In this document: positions 35,074-44,651 of the stretch, one piece after another | Layout of the letters: each line of letters begins with the position of its first letter | How positions within the stretch are numbered: position 1 is the first letter of the stretch | From: Candidatus Palauibacter poriticola | GTDB lineage: Bacteria; Gemmatimonadota; Gemmatimonadetes; Palauibacterales; Palauibacteraceae | Reading direction: 5' to 3' | Length of the DNA stretch: 64,000 bases | NCBI GenBank assembly: GCA_012270965.1 | Contig: JAAXHJ010000097.1 | Span: 1 to 64,000 of the forward strand | Notes under the pieces: generated by a model | Told to the model about the DNA's origin: nothing | Seen by the model: the letters and a program-made list of their open reading frames with translations, nothing else | Databases searched by the model: none | Made by a program: the position numbers and the translations under genes

Positions 35074-36372
35074 ATGAATGCGCCCGCCCGTTTCCTCTTC
35101 CTCCTTCCCCTTCTTCCCCTTCTCCCGGTCTCCGCGTGCGGGGGGCCGGAAGCGGGAGCGGCGGACGGCGAGGCGGAGGGGGGACCCGCCAGGGCGGCTG
35201 CGGCCGCATCGACGGTGCGCCCCGGGATCGATGTGCTGCTCGCCGATTCCTCCCATCTCATCGACGGGCGGCGCGTGGGGCTGATTACGAACCGGAGCGG
35301 CGTGGGGCGCGACGGTACGAGTTCCATCGACCTCCTGCACGGCTACGCGAACGCGGAACTCACGGCTCTCTTCGCCCCCGAGCACGGGATCCGGGGCACG
35401 GAAGCGGAGGGCTCCGCGATCAACGATGCGACGGACGAAGGGACGGGGCTGCCGATCTACTCTCTCTACGGCGAGACGCTGGCGCCCACGCCGGAGATGC
35501 TGGCTTCGGTCGACGTGCTCGCGTTCGATATCCAGGACATCGGTTCGCGCTACTACACCTACGTATCGACGATGGCGCTCGCGATGACGGCGGCCGGGCG
35601 CGCGGGCATCCCCATGCTCGTTCTCGACCGCCCGAATCCCATCGGAGGCCTCACGCAGGGTCCCGTGCTGGATCCCGCCTTCGCCACCTTCGTCGGCCTG
35701 TACCCGGTGCCCGCGCGGCACGGACTCTCGGCGGGAGAACTCGCGCGTCTGTACGGGGGGGCGTTCGGCGTGGAGGTGGAGTTGCACGTCGTCCCGGCCG
35801 CGGGCTGGTCCGCGGACCGCTGGTTCGACGAGACGGACCTGCCTTGGATCGCGCCGTCGCTCAACATGCCCTCGCTGGAGAGCGCCACGCACTATCCCGG
35901 CACCTGTCTGTTCGAGGGGACCAACCTTTCCGTCGGCCGCGGGACGCCGACGGCGTTTCAGGTGCTGGGCGCGCCGTGGCTGGACGGGGAAGCCTGGGTG
36001 GCGGAAATCGAGGCCGTCGCGGGCGCGGCGCGGCTGCCGGGGGTCGAGATCCGAGCGGTCACCTTCACGCCGGAATCTCCGAGCGACGGCAGGTTCGGGG
36101 GGGAGAAGATCTCGGGGATCCGCCTCACGGTGACGGACCGGTTAACCTACGATCCGGTGCGGACGGCGGTGGCGGCGCTGCTCGCCGCGCGTCGACTCTC
36201 CGGCGACGCCTGGGAGTGGCGGGTGCGCCACTTCGACCGGCTCGCGGGCTCGGACCGCCTCCGGCTCGCCATCGACCGCGGCACCCCGCTCGACGAGATC
36301 ACTTCGGAATGGGCGGCCGGTGTCACCGCCTTCGAAGCGCTCCGCCGCCCGTACCTCCTCTACCCCCGCTGA
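35074..36372 (+). CDS. namZ: exo-N-acetylmuramidase NamZ (DUF1343, GH171)
   Basis: Removes terminal MurNAc from glycan strands; family DUF1343/GH171. From ATG 35074 the protein is 432 residues with lipoprotein signal (FLFLLPLLPLLPVSAC, lipobox VSAC). Family motifs seen: GLITNRSG, LFAPEHGIRG, FDIQDIGSRYYTYVST, LDRPNPIGG, GTNLSVGRGTPTAFQ. An earlier ATG at 35014 would hide the signal peptide 20 residues in, so the later one is preferred (GAGG just upstream). Divergent from nagZ-amiE with 58 bp between starts, so a shared control region is likely. Confidence 0.88.
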   Translation: MNAPARFLFLLPLLPLLPVSACGGPEAGAADGEAEGGPARAAAAASTVRPGIDVLLADSSHLIDGRRVGLITNRSGVGRDGTSSIDLLHGYANAELTALFAPEHGIRGTEAEGSAINDATDEGTGLPIYSLYGETLAPTPEMLASVDVLAFDIQDIGSRYYTYVSTMALAMTAAGRAGIPMLVLDRPNPIGGLTQGPVLDPAFATFVGLYPVPARHGLSAGELARLYGGAFGVEVELHVVPAAGWSADRWFDETDLPWIAPSLNMPSLESATHYPGTCLFEGTNLSVGRGTPTAFQVLGAPWLDGEAWVAEIEAVAGAARLPGVEIRAVTFTPESPSDGRFGGEKISGIRLTVTDRLTYDPVRTAVAALLAARRLSGDAWEWRVRHFDRLAGSDRLRLAIDRGTPLDEITSEWAAGVTAFEALRRPYLLYPR

Positions 36373-36414
36373 CCGGCGCGCCCCACCGGCCACCGCGTAT
36401 CCGGAGCGACCGAC

Positions 36415-36428
36415 GTTCCCGCGGGAAC
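36415..36428. repeat. 14-bp perfect palindrome between convergent genes
   Basis: GTTCCCGCGGGAAC in the 62-bp gap between the convergent namZ and lipid-kinase genes. There is no T run, so it is a weak candidate for a terminator or a binding site. Confidence 0.4.
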
Positions 36429-36434
36429 GCGCGG

Positions 36435-37361
36435 CTATCTGGGGACGATGATGCGGGCGGCCAGCGGCGAGACCTTCGCCTCCATCGGAGTCTCGCCCCG
36501 CGGGTCGCCGTCGATTTCTATGGCGACGGGCGGGTCGGCCTCGATCCGCACGCTGCGGGCCTGGAGGAAGATCACCTTGTCGTCTCCCGAGTACCGGTTT
36601 CGCGTGACGCGCCAGATGATGCGGGCGACCTCCGGGAGGTTTCTGGGGGCGTAGATGCACACGTCGATGAGGCCGTCTTGGAACGAAGCCCCAGGCGCCA
36701 TCCGGAACTCCACGGGAAGGGGTCCGGCCCCAAGCTGGCCCGCGTTCGCGACGAGCACCATCGACGCCTTTACCTCCACTTCCTGGTCGTCGGCGGTGAT
36801 CCGGAAGTCGGCGCCGGGGCGGTTGATGACGTTCTTGAGGCCGCTGTAGATGTAGGCCCCGAAACCGAGGCGGCTCTTGAGTTCGGCGGTGGCGTCGGCC
36901 ATGACCTGCGCGTCGAGGCCCGCGCCGGCCATGAGCGCGAACGTCTCTCCGTTCGCCTCCGCAAGGTCGATCCGCGTCACCCTTCCCTCGACCGCGACCC
37001 GGACGCTGTCCTCCAGCGACGTGGGAATGTCGAAGTTGAGGGCAAGCTGGTTGGCCGTTCCGAAGGGGACGATGGCGACGGGCACGGACGTTCCGGCAAC
37101 CCCGCGGAGGGCCACGCTCACGGTGCCGTCGCCTCCCGCGGCGACGATGGCCCGGTATCCTCGCTCCGCGGCCTCGCGGGTGACGTCCAGACCTGCTTCG
37201 GAACTCTCGGCCGCCACGATATCGAAGGGGACGCCCCTCGCGGCGAAGGCGCCCCCCAGTCGCCGGCGCAGCGTCTCGGGCTCCGCGGTCCCGCCCCGCG
37301 CGCCGGGGTTGAGGAGCACGAGGAATCGCTCCGAATCGGGATAGAGGCGCGCGCCGGACAT
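36435..37361 (-). CDS. diacylglycerol/lipid kinase family protein
   Basis: Phosphorylates a lipid or sphingosine-like substrate with ATP (DAGK catalytic fold, YegS/DgkB-like). Seen: FLVLLNPGARGG near the start, nucleotide motif AAGGDGTVS (about residues 79-87), IVPFGTANQLAL, and the C-terminal EIDGDP. 308 residues, normal. ATG at 37361. It follows tamB by 19 bp on the same strand and closes the long minus-strand gene string. Which lipid is phosphorylated cannot be told. Confidence 0.88.
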   Translation of the reverse strand: MSGARLYPDSERFLVLLNPGARGGTAEPETLRRRLGGAFAARGVPFDIVAAESSEAGLDVTREAAERGYRAIVAAGGDGTVSVALRGVAGTSVPVAIVPFGTANQLALNFDIPTSLEDSVRVAVEGRVTRIDLAEANGETFALMAGAGLDAQVMADATAELKSRLGFGAYIYSGLKNVINRPGADFRITADDQEVEVKASMVLVANAGQLGAGPLPVEFRMAPGASFQDGLIDVCIYAPRNLPEVARIIWRVTRNRYSGDDKVIFLQARSVRIEADPPVAIEIDGDPRGETPMEAKVSPLAARIIVPR

Positions 37362-37380
37362 GGACGGAAGTTAGGGGCCG

Positions 37381-40300
37381 CTAGCGAGAGCCGCTGCCGC
37401 TGCCGCTGCCGGAGCCGCTACCGGAGCCGCTGCCGGAGCCGGGGCCAGGGCCGTTGCCGGAGCCGGGGCCGTCGCCGAACTCCCACTCACGGAAGAGGAA
37501 GAGGCTGTAGGTCCGGTCGTTGGCGACGTTCGTGCCCACGTTGAGACCGAACAGCCTCTCGTCGAATCGGCTCGCGGTTCCGGCTTCGACGGACCAGCCC
37601 GGGAGGAACGCCCACTCCAGGGCGGCCCGCGGAGGCCCGCCGCCCAGTGGCCGCCAATAGGAGAGAAAGAGTGTGTTGCTCGCATACCACCCGACTTCCA
37701 GCGCCGTACGCTCGAACAGGCTCCGGTTCGCCGCGAGTCCTCCGGCGCCGCTCCCGGAAGCGACCGACGTCAGGTTGAGGTAGGAGATGCCGGTCGCTCC
37801 TCCGAGCGCGGACGTGAGTCCGGAACTCAGCGGACCCAGCAGCGTCTGCTGCACGAGCCGCCGTCCAAGTTGCGGGTCGGCGGAACGGTAGCATGGCGTC
37901 CCCACCGCGAGCAGGCAGAGCTGGTCGGTCTCGCTCATGGGCGGGTTGCTCGTCAGGAGGAGCTGCGGCGCGGTTGCGGTACCGGTGATCCGAGCCTCGA
38001 CGAACACGGGGCCGTCGACCGTCCGGTCCCGGTATTCGGCGGTGATGTCGACGATGGGGTTGAAGCCGGCGTCCCCCACGAACTGAAGGCTCCCCTCGGT
38101 GATCCGGAGCCGCCGGCCATAGGGCGGCACGCGGTCGAAGACGTAGGTGCCCCGCGGTATCCGGGCGCTTCCGCGTATGTAGAGGGTATCGAGGCGGCGG
38201 TCCATATGGACGGACAGCCCCTCCCCCACGATGTCGGCGTTGAGGCTCGCCGACTCGAGCGAGAGGCCGGCACCCAGATCGATGTTCGCGTCTAGGACGA
38301 GGTTGTCGAGAAACGGGTTCCGGAACTGCGCCAGAACGCCTTCCGCGGAGGCGTCGAGGAGGTCGAAGACTTCCATCTCGCCGGGATTGAAGACCTCGAG
38401 TCCGCGGAGGAACTCGTCCTGCTCCAGGTATCCGTCGGAGAGGACGACGTCGCCGCTCACCCAGGGTCTCGCGTAGGCGCTGTCGAGCCGCGCCCGGCCG
38501 CTCACGGCGAACGCCATGTCGTTGCGCACGATGCCGTGGAACTCGTCCGCGTCGAAGTCCAGCGCGAAGACCGGGTTGGTGATCCGGGCGATGTCCACGG
38601 TGCCGCGCGTCCGCAGCGAACCGCCGAGATCCGACCCCACGTAGGCCGAATCGACGAAGGCGAGCGACGAACCGCGGAAGGCGACGCGCGCCCCGACATC
38701 GGCGAGCCAGACGCCGAGGTCCGGAACCCAGCCCCTACCGTTCACGATGCGCAGGGCGCCGTCGTAGCGGAGGGCATCGGGAGCGCCGCGAATCGAGAGG
38801 TCCGCCTCGGCGGTGCCGGTCACCTCCTCGAAGCTCTCCAGCACGAGTTCGACGAGCGCCAACGGAAGACGGTCCCCGGTCAGGTCGAGGTCGAACGGGT
38901 CGTCGAGAAGGCGGCGTTCCACCGGGAGGATCGCGAGATCCGTCGCCACGGCCCCGCCGAGTCGGCCCAAAAGGGCACCTCCATCGACGAGGTCGATCTC
39001 CCCGTCGAGTTCGCGAGCGGCGTAGCCGACCCGGGCGCGCAGCCCATCGTAGCCCTGATGCTGAACGGACGGATTGAGAACCTCGAATTCTCCCGTCACG
39101 AGGGGTTCGGCCAGCGTGCCCGTCGCCCTCACGGACCCTCCGAGGGTGCCTCCGAGGACCGGTTGCTCCGAGAGCAGGTAGCCGAACTGGTCCACGCGCA
39201 CGCCGAAGATCTCCACGTTGAGCGATCCCTCGCCGGCGGCGGGGATGCGGCCGTCGGCGCGCAGCCGGCCGAGTTGACCGTTCAGATAGAGGCCCTCGAC
39301 GAGCAGAGCCGAGTCGGAGTAGACGAGCCTGGCGGGCGTCACGAGCGTGGACTCGAGTTTGCCGAGACGAAGGCGGAGATCCGTCAGGCCCGCGCTCCAG
39401 AGGTCGCCGCCGACCACGACGCCGCGACCCGAGACCTCGAGGCTGGAGTCGCGCTGCGCGTGGAATTCCGCGTCCAGCGCGTCGGCGCCGGGCTCGCCGG
39501 CGCCCGAGCGGGCCAGCCGCACGGAGAGCGAATCCACCCGGCGTCCGTCCAATTCGACGTTCGTAGCCGTGAACCGGGACCGCAGATCGCCGATACGCGG
39601 AGGGTCGAACAGCTCGACGCGGGCCGAGAGGTCTCCGGCGCGGTAGCTCCGGAAACGCACGCCCGAGGCCTCGATGCCGGCGTCGAGCGTGAAGTCTCCC
39701 CAGCGGCCCGTGGCCGTGCCGCGCGTCTCCAACCGGCCCTCCAGTCCCTCCGTCGGTCGCGGGGTTCGCTGGACGCGGCCCAGCAACTCCTGAATAGTCT
39801 CGAACAGCGCCTCGCCGGCCTCGGCCTCCGCACCGCCCGGAATCTCATCCACGAACCAGCGGTCCCAGTCGGAGAGATCGGGAGCCTCCGCCTCGAAGGC
39901 GATCTGCCCGCTCCGGCCCTCCGCGAGCCCGAAGTCGCCCACCACCGAGAGCATCCCCACGTCGGAGGCGAGGAACGCGCTGTCGATCGTCGCCACGCCG
40001 TCGGCCACCCGCAGCCGCACGCGGCTGTCGAAGATCTCGGCCTGGTCCACCTGGGAGGGGAGGACCTCGAGGTCGAACGCCGCCGCGAGCGTCGCGGGAT
40101 CGATCCCTTCTCCCCGCACGCGTCCCCGGACGGCGAGTCTCGACGCCGGGGCACCCTCGACCCACTGGTCCAGCGAAAGATCCGTTCCCGCGATCTCCGT
40201 GTCGTAGCGCGGCTCAGCGGAGGCGAGATCGAAGTCCCCGTTCAGGGTGAGTTGGCCGCGTTCCGATTCGAGTTCCGCCTCGAGGGCCAGCGCCTCGAGA

Positions 40301-42402
40301 CTTCCGCGCGCCCGAATGGGACCAGTCACCGTGCCCGCCAGTTCGATTCCCGAGACCCACGGGCGCAACAGCGTGAGAGCGAGCGGGTTCGCGTCGACCG
40401 CCGCGTCGACCTGCGACTGCGCGAGGTTCAGGAACCCGGAACCCGTAAAGCGCGAGCGATCGCCGGCCGGCGTCAGATGATCGACGGCGCCCTCGAAGGT
40501 GACGCCGCCGTCCTGTTCGCGGTCGAGCGTGAGCGTCCCGTGGAAGCGCCCGTCGATCCCCAAGTCCATGCCGATGAGACGGGTCCAGCGAGACTCGAAG
40601 GCGTCGACTTCCACACCGAGGCGGCGGAGGCTCACGAACTCCTCGCCGATGCCGACGCCACCCCGCGCCCGCAGGCCGGACGGCGGCGTGCCCGGCTCCG
40701 GATCGTGGAGGGTGAGATCGGCGACGATCATCAGGTCATCGACATAGCCCGAGCCGCGCAGCGTGCCGCGCACCATCCCCGGCATCGTCGCTGGCGCCGG
40801 GGCGACCACCGGAGCCGGCACCGGGGCGGGCGCGGCGGCGGATGGCGGGTCGGACTCTCGTTCGGATGCCGCATCCGACTCTGGCCCGGATGCCGCCTCG
40901 GGCTCTGGCTCGGGTGCCGCGTCAGACTCCGGCTCCGATGCCGCCTCGGGCTCTGGCTCGGGTGCCGCGTCGGACTCCGCGCCGGTTGCGGCTGCGGCGG
41001 GCGGGGAGTCGCGTCCGAGGAGTGGGCCCAGATGCGCGAGGTCGAAGGGTGCCAGCGTGACACCGATGCGGTGGAACCTGGGACGCCGATCGAGGGCGAG
41101 GGCGAACCCTCCGGTCATGCGGGTCTCGCCCGTCCGGAAGTCTCCGTTCGTGACGTCCACGACCGTGTTGCCGCCGCGGCCGCTGAGGGCGATGGACATG
41201 GGGCCGCCACCGGTTTCGGGCAGGTCGATGGGTAGCCAGCGGAGATCCCGGACGTCGAGCGGGTCGGCTTCGAGCGCGAACTCGAAATCGAGGCCGGTCG
41301 AGCCCATCCACCCTTCCCCGCGGATCACCGACTGATCCGTCTCGAATCGCTCGACGTCTATGCGGGCCGTGTCCCCGATCGTCAGCTTCATCCTCAGGTC
41401 CGAGAGGTCCAGCGGCTGGTTCACGGCGAGCAGCGTGGCGGCCGCCTCCTCGACCTCAATCATGAAGGGAGCCTCGGGGTCCGTCACGCGCGCGACCGGG
41501 AACCGGCCGCGGAGGTTCGTCAGTTCGAACACGCGCTCGAATTCGCCGTCCGGCGTCTCCCGCAGGGCCCAGGGCGACTCCCCCGCCCGCGCCTCGCGCA
41601 GCGCCTCCGTCTTCGCGGCTCCGGCCAGCGTTTCCGTCCACGGCGTGACGATCCGGATGTGGCCGGAGGCGACCGTCGCATCGTGCAGGAGGATGCCGAG
41701 CGCGGCTTGCGGTGCCCCGGTGGCCGCCGGCCCCGCCTCCGCCGCCTCGTCCGGGCCCTGGTCCCGACCCCTAGGCGGAGCGACGAAGGAGAGGGATGCC
41801 GGGAGGAGCGAGGCCGCCGCCATCGCCACCGACTCGGCCGTGGGGTCCGCTGGCGACGGCGGCTCGGACGGCGACGGCGGCTCGGACGGCACCGGCGGCT
41901 CCGACCGCGGGGGCGCCTCGAAGACGCGATCGTAGTTCCAGCGGCCGTCCGGGTACTGCCGCAGGCGGAGGTCCAGACCGCGGGCGTGGAGTCGGCCCAC
42001 GTCGAGTTGCTGCCGCAGGAGCGCCACCGGGTCGTGTTCGATCGTGACGGTGTCGAGCGCCAGAAACAGCCCCCCGTCCGCGTCGAAGATCTCGAAGCGG
42101 GAGACGGTGAGGTCGCTGAGGAGATTGCCGGAGATCGCGTGGCCGATGCGCACTTCCCCGTTCACGCTGCGGGCAAGGGCGTCCTCGAGCAGGGAGAGCG
42201 CGGCGTCCCGACCCCTGGCCGTCTGCGTGACCGTGATGAAGACGCCGAAGACCAGCAGGCTCGCGGCGACGGCCAGCGACAGGACGATCCGGCGCCGGCG
42301 CGGCGCGGGACCCGACTCGCCGGACTCGAGCGCGGACCCGTCCGGCCCGGACGCGGAGTCCGGCGCGGAGGTCGACGCGGGGGGGCGCTCGTCGGAACTC
42401 AG
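37381..42402 (-). CDS. tamB: TamB-like translocation/assembly protein
   Basis: Very large (1673 residues from CTG) inner-membrane-anchored, periplasm-spanning AsmA/TamB protein that works with TamA in lipid or outer-membrane protein traffic. N-terminal anchor (RIVLSLAVAASLLVFGVFIT), long beta-rich body, and the conserved C-terminal DUF490 domain (RIPRGTYVFDRVPPYGRRL, DITAEYRDR, LLLTSNPPMSETDQL). Two low-complexity stretches are odd: a Pro/Glu/Ala/Ser block at about 40855-40990 and a (GS)n tail at 37384-37460. No ATG, GTG or TTG precedes the anchor; the CTG at 42402 overlaps the tamA stop (CTGA), with GGAG 7 bp upstream. Confidence 0.9.
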   Translation of the reverse strand: MSSDERPPASTSAPDSASGPDGSALESGESGPAPRRRRIVLSLAVAASLLVFGVFITVTQTARGRDAALSLLEDALARSVNGEVRIGHAISGNLLSDLTVSRFEIFDADGGLFLALDTVTIEHDPVALLRQQLDVGRLHARGLDLRLRQYPDGRWNYDRVFEAPPRSEPPVPSEPPSPSEPPSPADPTAESVAMAAASLLPASLSFVAPPRGRDQGPDEAAEAGPAATGAPQAALGILLHDATVASGHIRIVTPWTETLAGAAKTEALREARAGESPWALRETPDGEFERVFELTNLRGRFPVARVTDPEAPFMIEVEEAAATLLAVNQPLDLSDLRMKLTIGDTARIDVERFETDQSVIRGEGWMGSTGLDFEFALEADPLDVRDLRWLPIDLPETGGGPMSIALSGRGGNTVVDVTNGDFRTGETRMTGGFALALDRRPRFHRIGVTLAPFDLAHLGPLLGRDSPPAAAATGAESDAAPEPEPEAASEPESDAAPEPEPEAASGPESDAASERESDPPSAAAPAPVPAPVVAPAPATMPGMVRGTLRGSGYVDDLMIVADLTLHDPEPGTPPSGLRARGGVGIGEEFVSLRRLGVEVDAFESRWTRLIGMDLGIDGRFHGTLTLDREQDGGVTFEGAVDHLTPAGDRSRFTGSGFLNLAQSQVDAAVDANPLALTLLRPWVSGIELAGTVTGPIRARGSLEALALEAELESERGQLTLNGDFDLASAEPRYDTEIAGTDLSLDQWVEGAPASRLAVRGRVRGEGIDPATLAAAFDLEVLPSQVDQAEIFDSRVRLRVADGVATIDSAFLASDVGMLSVVGDFGLAEGRSGQIAFEAEAPDLSDWDRWFVDEIPGGAEAEAGEALFETIQELLGRVQRTPRPTEGLEGRLETRGTATGRWGDFTLDAGIEASGVRFRSYRAGDLSARVELFDPPRIGDLRSRFTATNVELDGRRVDSLSVRLARSGAGEPGADALDAEFHAQRDSSLEVSGRGVVVGGDLWSAGLTDLRLRLGKLESTLVTPARLVYSDSALLVEGLYLNGQLGRLRADGRIPAAGEGSLNVEIFGVRVDQFGYLLSEQPVLGGTLGGSVRATGTLAEPLVTGEFEVLNPSVQHQGYDGLRARVGYAARELDGEIDLVDGGALLGRLGGAVATDLAILPVERRLLDDPFDLDLTGDRLPLALVELVLESFEEVTGTAEADLSIRGAPDALRYDGALRIVNGRGWVPDLGVWLADVGARVAFRGSSLAFVDSAYVGSDLGGSLRTRGTVDIARITNPVFALDFDADEFHGIVRNDMAFAVSGRARLDSAYARPWVSGDVVLSDGYLEQDEFLRGLEVFNPGEMEVFDLLDASAEGVLAQFRNPFLDNLVLDANIDLGAGLSLESASLNADIVGEGLSVHMDRRLDTLYIRGSARIPRGTYVFDRVPPYGRRLRITEGSLQFVGDAGFNPIVDITAEYRDRTVDGPVFVEARITGTATAPQLLLTSNPPMSETDQLCLLAVGTPCYRSADPQLGRRLVQQTLLGPLSSGLTSALGGATGISYLNLTSVASGSGAGGLAANRSLFERTALEVGWYASNTLFLSYWRPLGGGPPRAALEWAFLPGWSVEAGTASRFDERLFGLNVGTNVANDRTYSLFLFREWEFGDGPGSGNGPGPGSGSGSGSGSGSGSGSGSR

Positions 42403-44651
42403 AACGCTTCTCCGATGGACACGTGGATCTGCACGCGGCGCCAGAGTTCGCGGAGGGGGTGCGGATCATCGAACCGGAACGGATCGAACCTGACGGGCTG
42501 CGGCATCTGGACCAAGGTTCCGTCCTCCGTTGAAACAATCGCCGGTAACTCGGTCGCGAATGTCGTATTGTACCCTATGTCGAGCCGGATGGAACCAATC
42601 GGGCTCGCGTACCGGAGTCCCATGCCGGGCGTCCACTGCAGCTTCCGAAGCTCCGTGAGACGCTGCGAGACGCTTCCCGCGTCCCCAAAAAAAACGAGAC
42701 TCCACCGCTCGCCGAGGTATCGGCGCAGCTCGAAGCTCAGTTCCAAGTGAGCGTCGCCGCCGCGGGGCCGCTCGTCGAAGGCGCCGGGATCCTCCGCCGC
42801 GAGCCGCGCGACGCACGCCTCGAAATCGCCCGTCGGACAGTCTTCCACCTCGTCGGCCACGAGCACGCGGGGCCCGAGGAGGTTCTGCCCGACGCCGCGA
42901 ACGCTCTGCGAGCCGCCGACGAAGAAACGCCGGGATGGATGGATGAGCCGGTCGGTCCGGGGCGCGCCGGGCGTGAAGATGCGGGTGCCGGGGAAGCGGA
43001 CCATGCCGGTCCGCGCGCGCGCGGCGATCACGAGGCCGGGCTCCAGTTCCCGGAAGAGGGCGGCTTGCGCCACGATCCGCGCGTACCGGTACTGCGATCC
43101 CGTCATCTCGTGGGCGACCTCCCCCTCCGCCGTCAGGTAGTGGCCGCGGGTGGGGCGGAGCGCGTCGTCCGTCGCGTTGTAGAGCCAGGCGAGGGTCAGG
43201 GGCGCCAGCCAGCGCGATCTCGTCACGGTGACGATGTCCTCGGGTTCGCAGAAACCGAAGTTGATGCAGAAGAAGATGTCGGCGGACTGCTCGCCGAAGC
43301 CGGTGTAGCCCGGCGAGTACGAGAGCGTGGCGGAGGCCCTACGCCCGAGTCGGCGCGTGAGACCGATTTCGGCGCCGAAGCCCTCTTGGATGAAGACATC
43401 GGGAATCGTCTCCCGCTCGAGGAAGAGCCGGGCGCTGAAGCTGTTTTCGGCCGAATGGACGACGGGGAGGAGGAGTTCCGCCTGGAGCAGATAGTTCAGC
43501 GTCCGGAAGTCGGGGTCCGTGCCCACCTGCGAGCAGGGGAAGGATCCGTCGAGCTGGTCCGCGAAGATGTTCCCGAGCTGGCCGGTGATCTCCAGCCGGC
43601 GGGCGCCGCCGAAGAGGTTGCGGTGCGTTAACCGCGTCTCGGTTCGGAGACACTGGTCGGTACTCCATCCGACGCCGAACCGGGCCGCCTGCGGCGAGGC
43701 CGGGGTGACCTGGACGACAAGATCCAGGGTCGAATCGGCGGTGGCGGCCTCGGGGCGCGACGATTCCCGGCGGATCGAGGCGAAGCGGATGGCGTCGAGG
43801 CCGAAGAGGTTCCGCTGCCCCTCCTGTTCGGCCTCCTGGTTGTAGTAGTCGCCCGCGCGCAGGGGGAGGAGGTCGCGGATCACCTCCTCGCCGATCTCCT
43901 CGCCGCCCTCGATCCGGATCTCACCCAGGCGATAGCGGGCCCCGGGGTGGACGTCGAGCGCCACCTGCGCGGTCCCGTCCCGCCCGCGGCGGAAGTCCTC
44001 CAGGGCCATGGCGTAGAGGTAGCCCTGACGGCGCAACGAGCCTATGAGACTGTCCACGCCGGCTTGGAGCCGTAGGCGATCAAAGGGATCGCCTACGCCG
44101 ACATCGACGAGGGTCTCGGCCTCCTCCGCCACGAGGCTTTCGGGCAGCCCTTCGATGGAGAACTCATCGATGACGGTCGCCGGACCCTCCTCGATGATGA
44201 AGGAGACGCTGGCGTCGACGCCGTTCGTGCGGACGATGTGTTGGACATCCGTCTCGAAGTGGCCGCGGAAGTTGTAGTACAGGCGGAGCCGGTCCGCGTC
44301 GACCCTGACGTCGAGCGTGTCGAGATAGGCCCGGCGGTGGGCGAACCCCCAGTTCGTCACCAGGCAGAAGGGGGAGAGCAGGAGGCTCGCGCATTCAGTG
44401 CTGCGCGTACGGATCACCGCGCGCAACTGACCGTCGGAGAGCGTCTCGTTGCCGCGGAAACGGAGGGAAGTCACTTCGGCGCGGCGCGGTCCCGCCTCGC
44501 CGGCCGCCTGCCCGCTGAGTGGAGACGGCCCGAGATGCGACAACGGCCCCGGCGGCGACGACGGCGCGGGGTGCGACGACGGCCCGACGAAAGAAGGCGG
44601 CCCGGCGAGGTTGACGGCCAGCGCCAGCCCGGCCAGAGCCGCGCGTTTCAC
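42399..44651 (-). CDS. tamA: BamA/TamA family outer-membrane protein
   Basis: 750 residues, outer membrane. Signal peptide VKRAALAGLALAVNLAG, a Pro/Ser linker, POTRA domains at about 65-360 (VTSLRFRGNETLSDGQLRAV, VIDEFSIEGLPESLV, YRLGEIRIEGG), then a 16-strand barrel containing RRFFVGGSQSVRG, the lid-lock motif of BamA/TamA, and a C-terminal Phe (VSIGEAF). Immediate coupling to tamB favours a TamA role over BamA. The GTG start overlaps the lgt stop (GTGA). The frame is open further upstream but that reading is a shadow of lgt. Confidence 0.9.
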   Translation of the reverse strand: MKRAALAGLALAVNLAGPPSFVGPSSHPAPSSPPGPLSHLGPSPLSGQAAGEAGPRRAEVTSLRFRGNETLSDGQLRAVIRTRSTECASLLLSPFCLVTNWGFAHRRAYLDTLDVRVDADRLRLYYNFRGHFETDVQHIVRTNGVDASVSFIIEEGPATVIDEFSIEGLPESLVAEEAETLVDVGVGDPFDRLRLQAGVDSLIGSLRRQGYLYAMALEDFRRGRDGTAQVALDVHPGARYRLGEIRIEGGEEIGEEVIRDLLPLRAGDYYNQEAEQEGQRNLFGLDAIRFASIRRESSRPEAATADSTLDLVVQVTPASPQAARFGVGWSTDQCLRTETRLTHRNLFGGARRLEITGQLGNIFADQLDGSFPCSQVGTDPDFRTLNYLLQAELLLPVVHSAENSFSARLFLERETIPDVFIQEGFGAEIGLTRRLGRRASATLSYSPGYTGFGEQSADIFFCINFGFCEPEDIVTVTRSRWLAPLTLAWLYNATDDALRPTRGHYLTAEGEVAHEMTGSQYRYARIVAQAALFRELEPGLVIAARARTGMVRFPGTRIFTPGAPRTDRLIHPSRRFFVGGSQSVRGVGQNLLGPRVLVADEVEDCPTGDFEACVARLAAEDPGAFDERPRGGDAHLELSFELRRYLGERWSLVFFGDAGSVSQRLTELRKLQWTPGMGLRYASPIGSIRLDIGYNTTFATELPAIVSTEDGTLVQMPQPVRFDPFRFDDPHPLRELWRRVQIHVSIGEAF

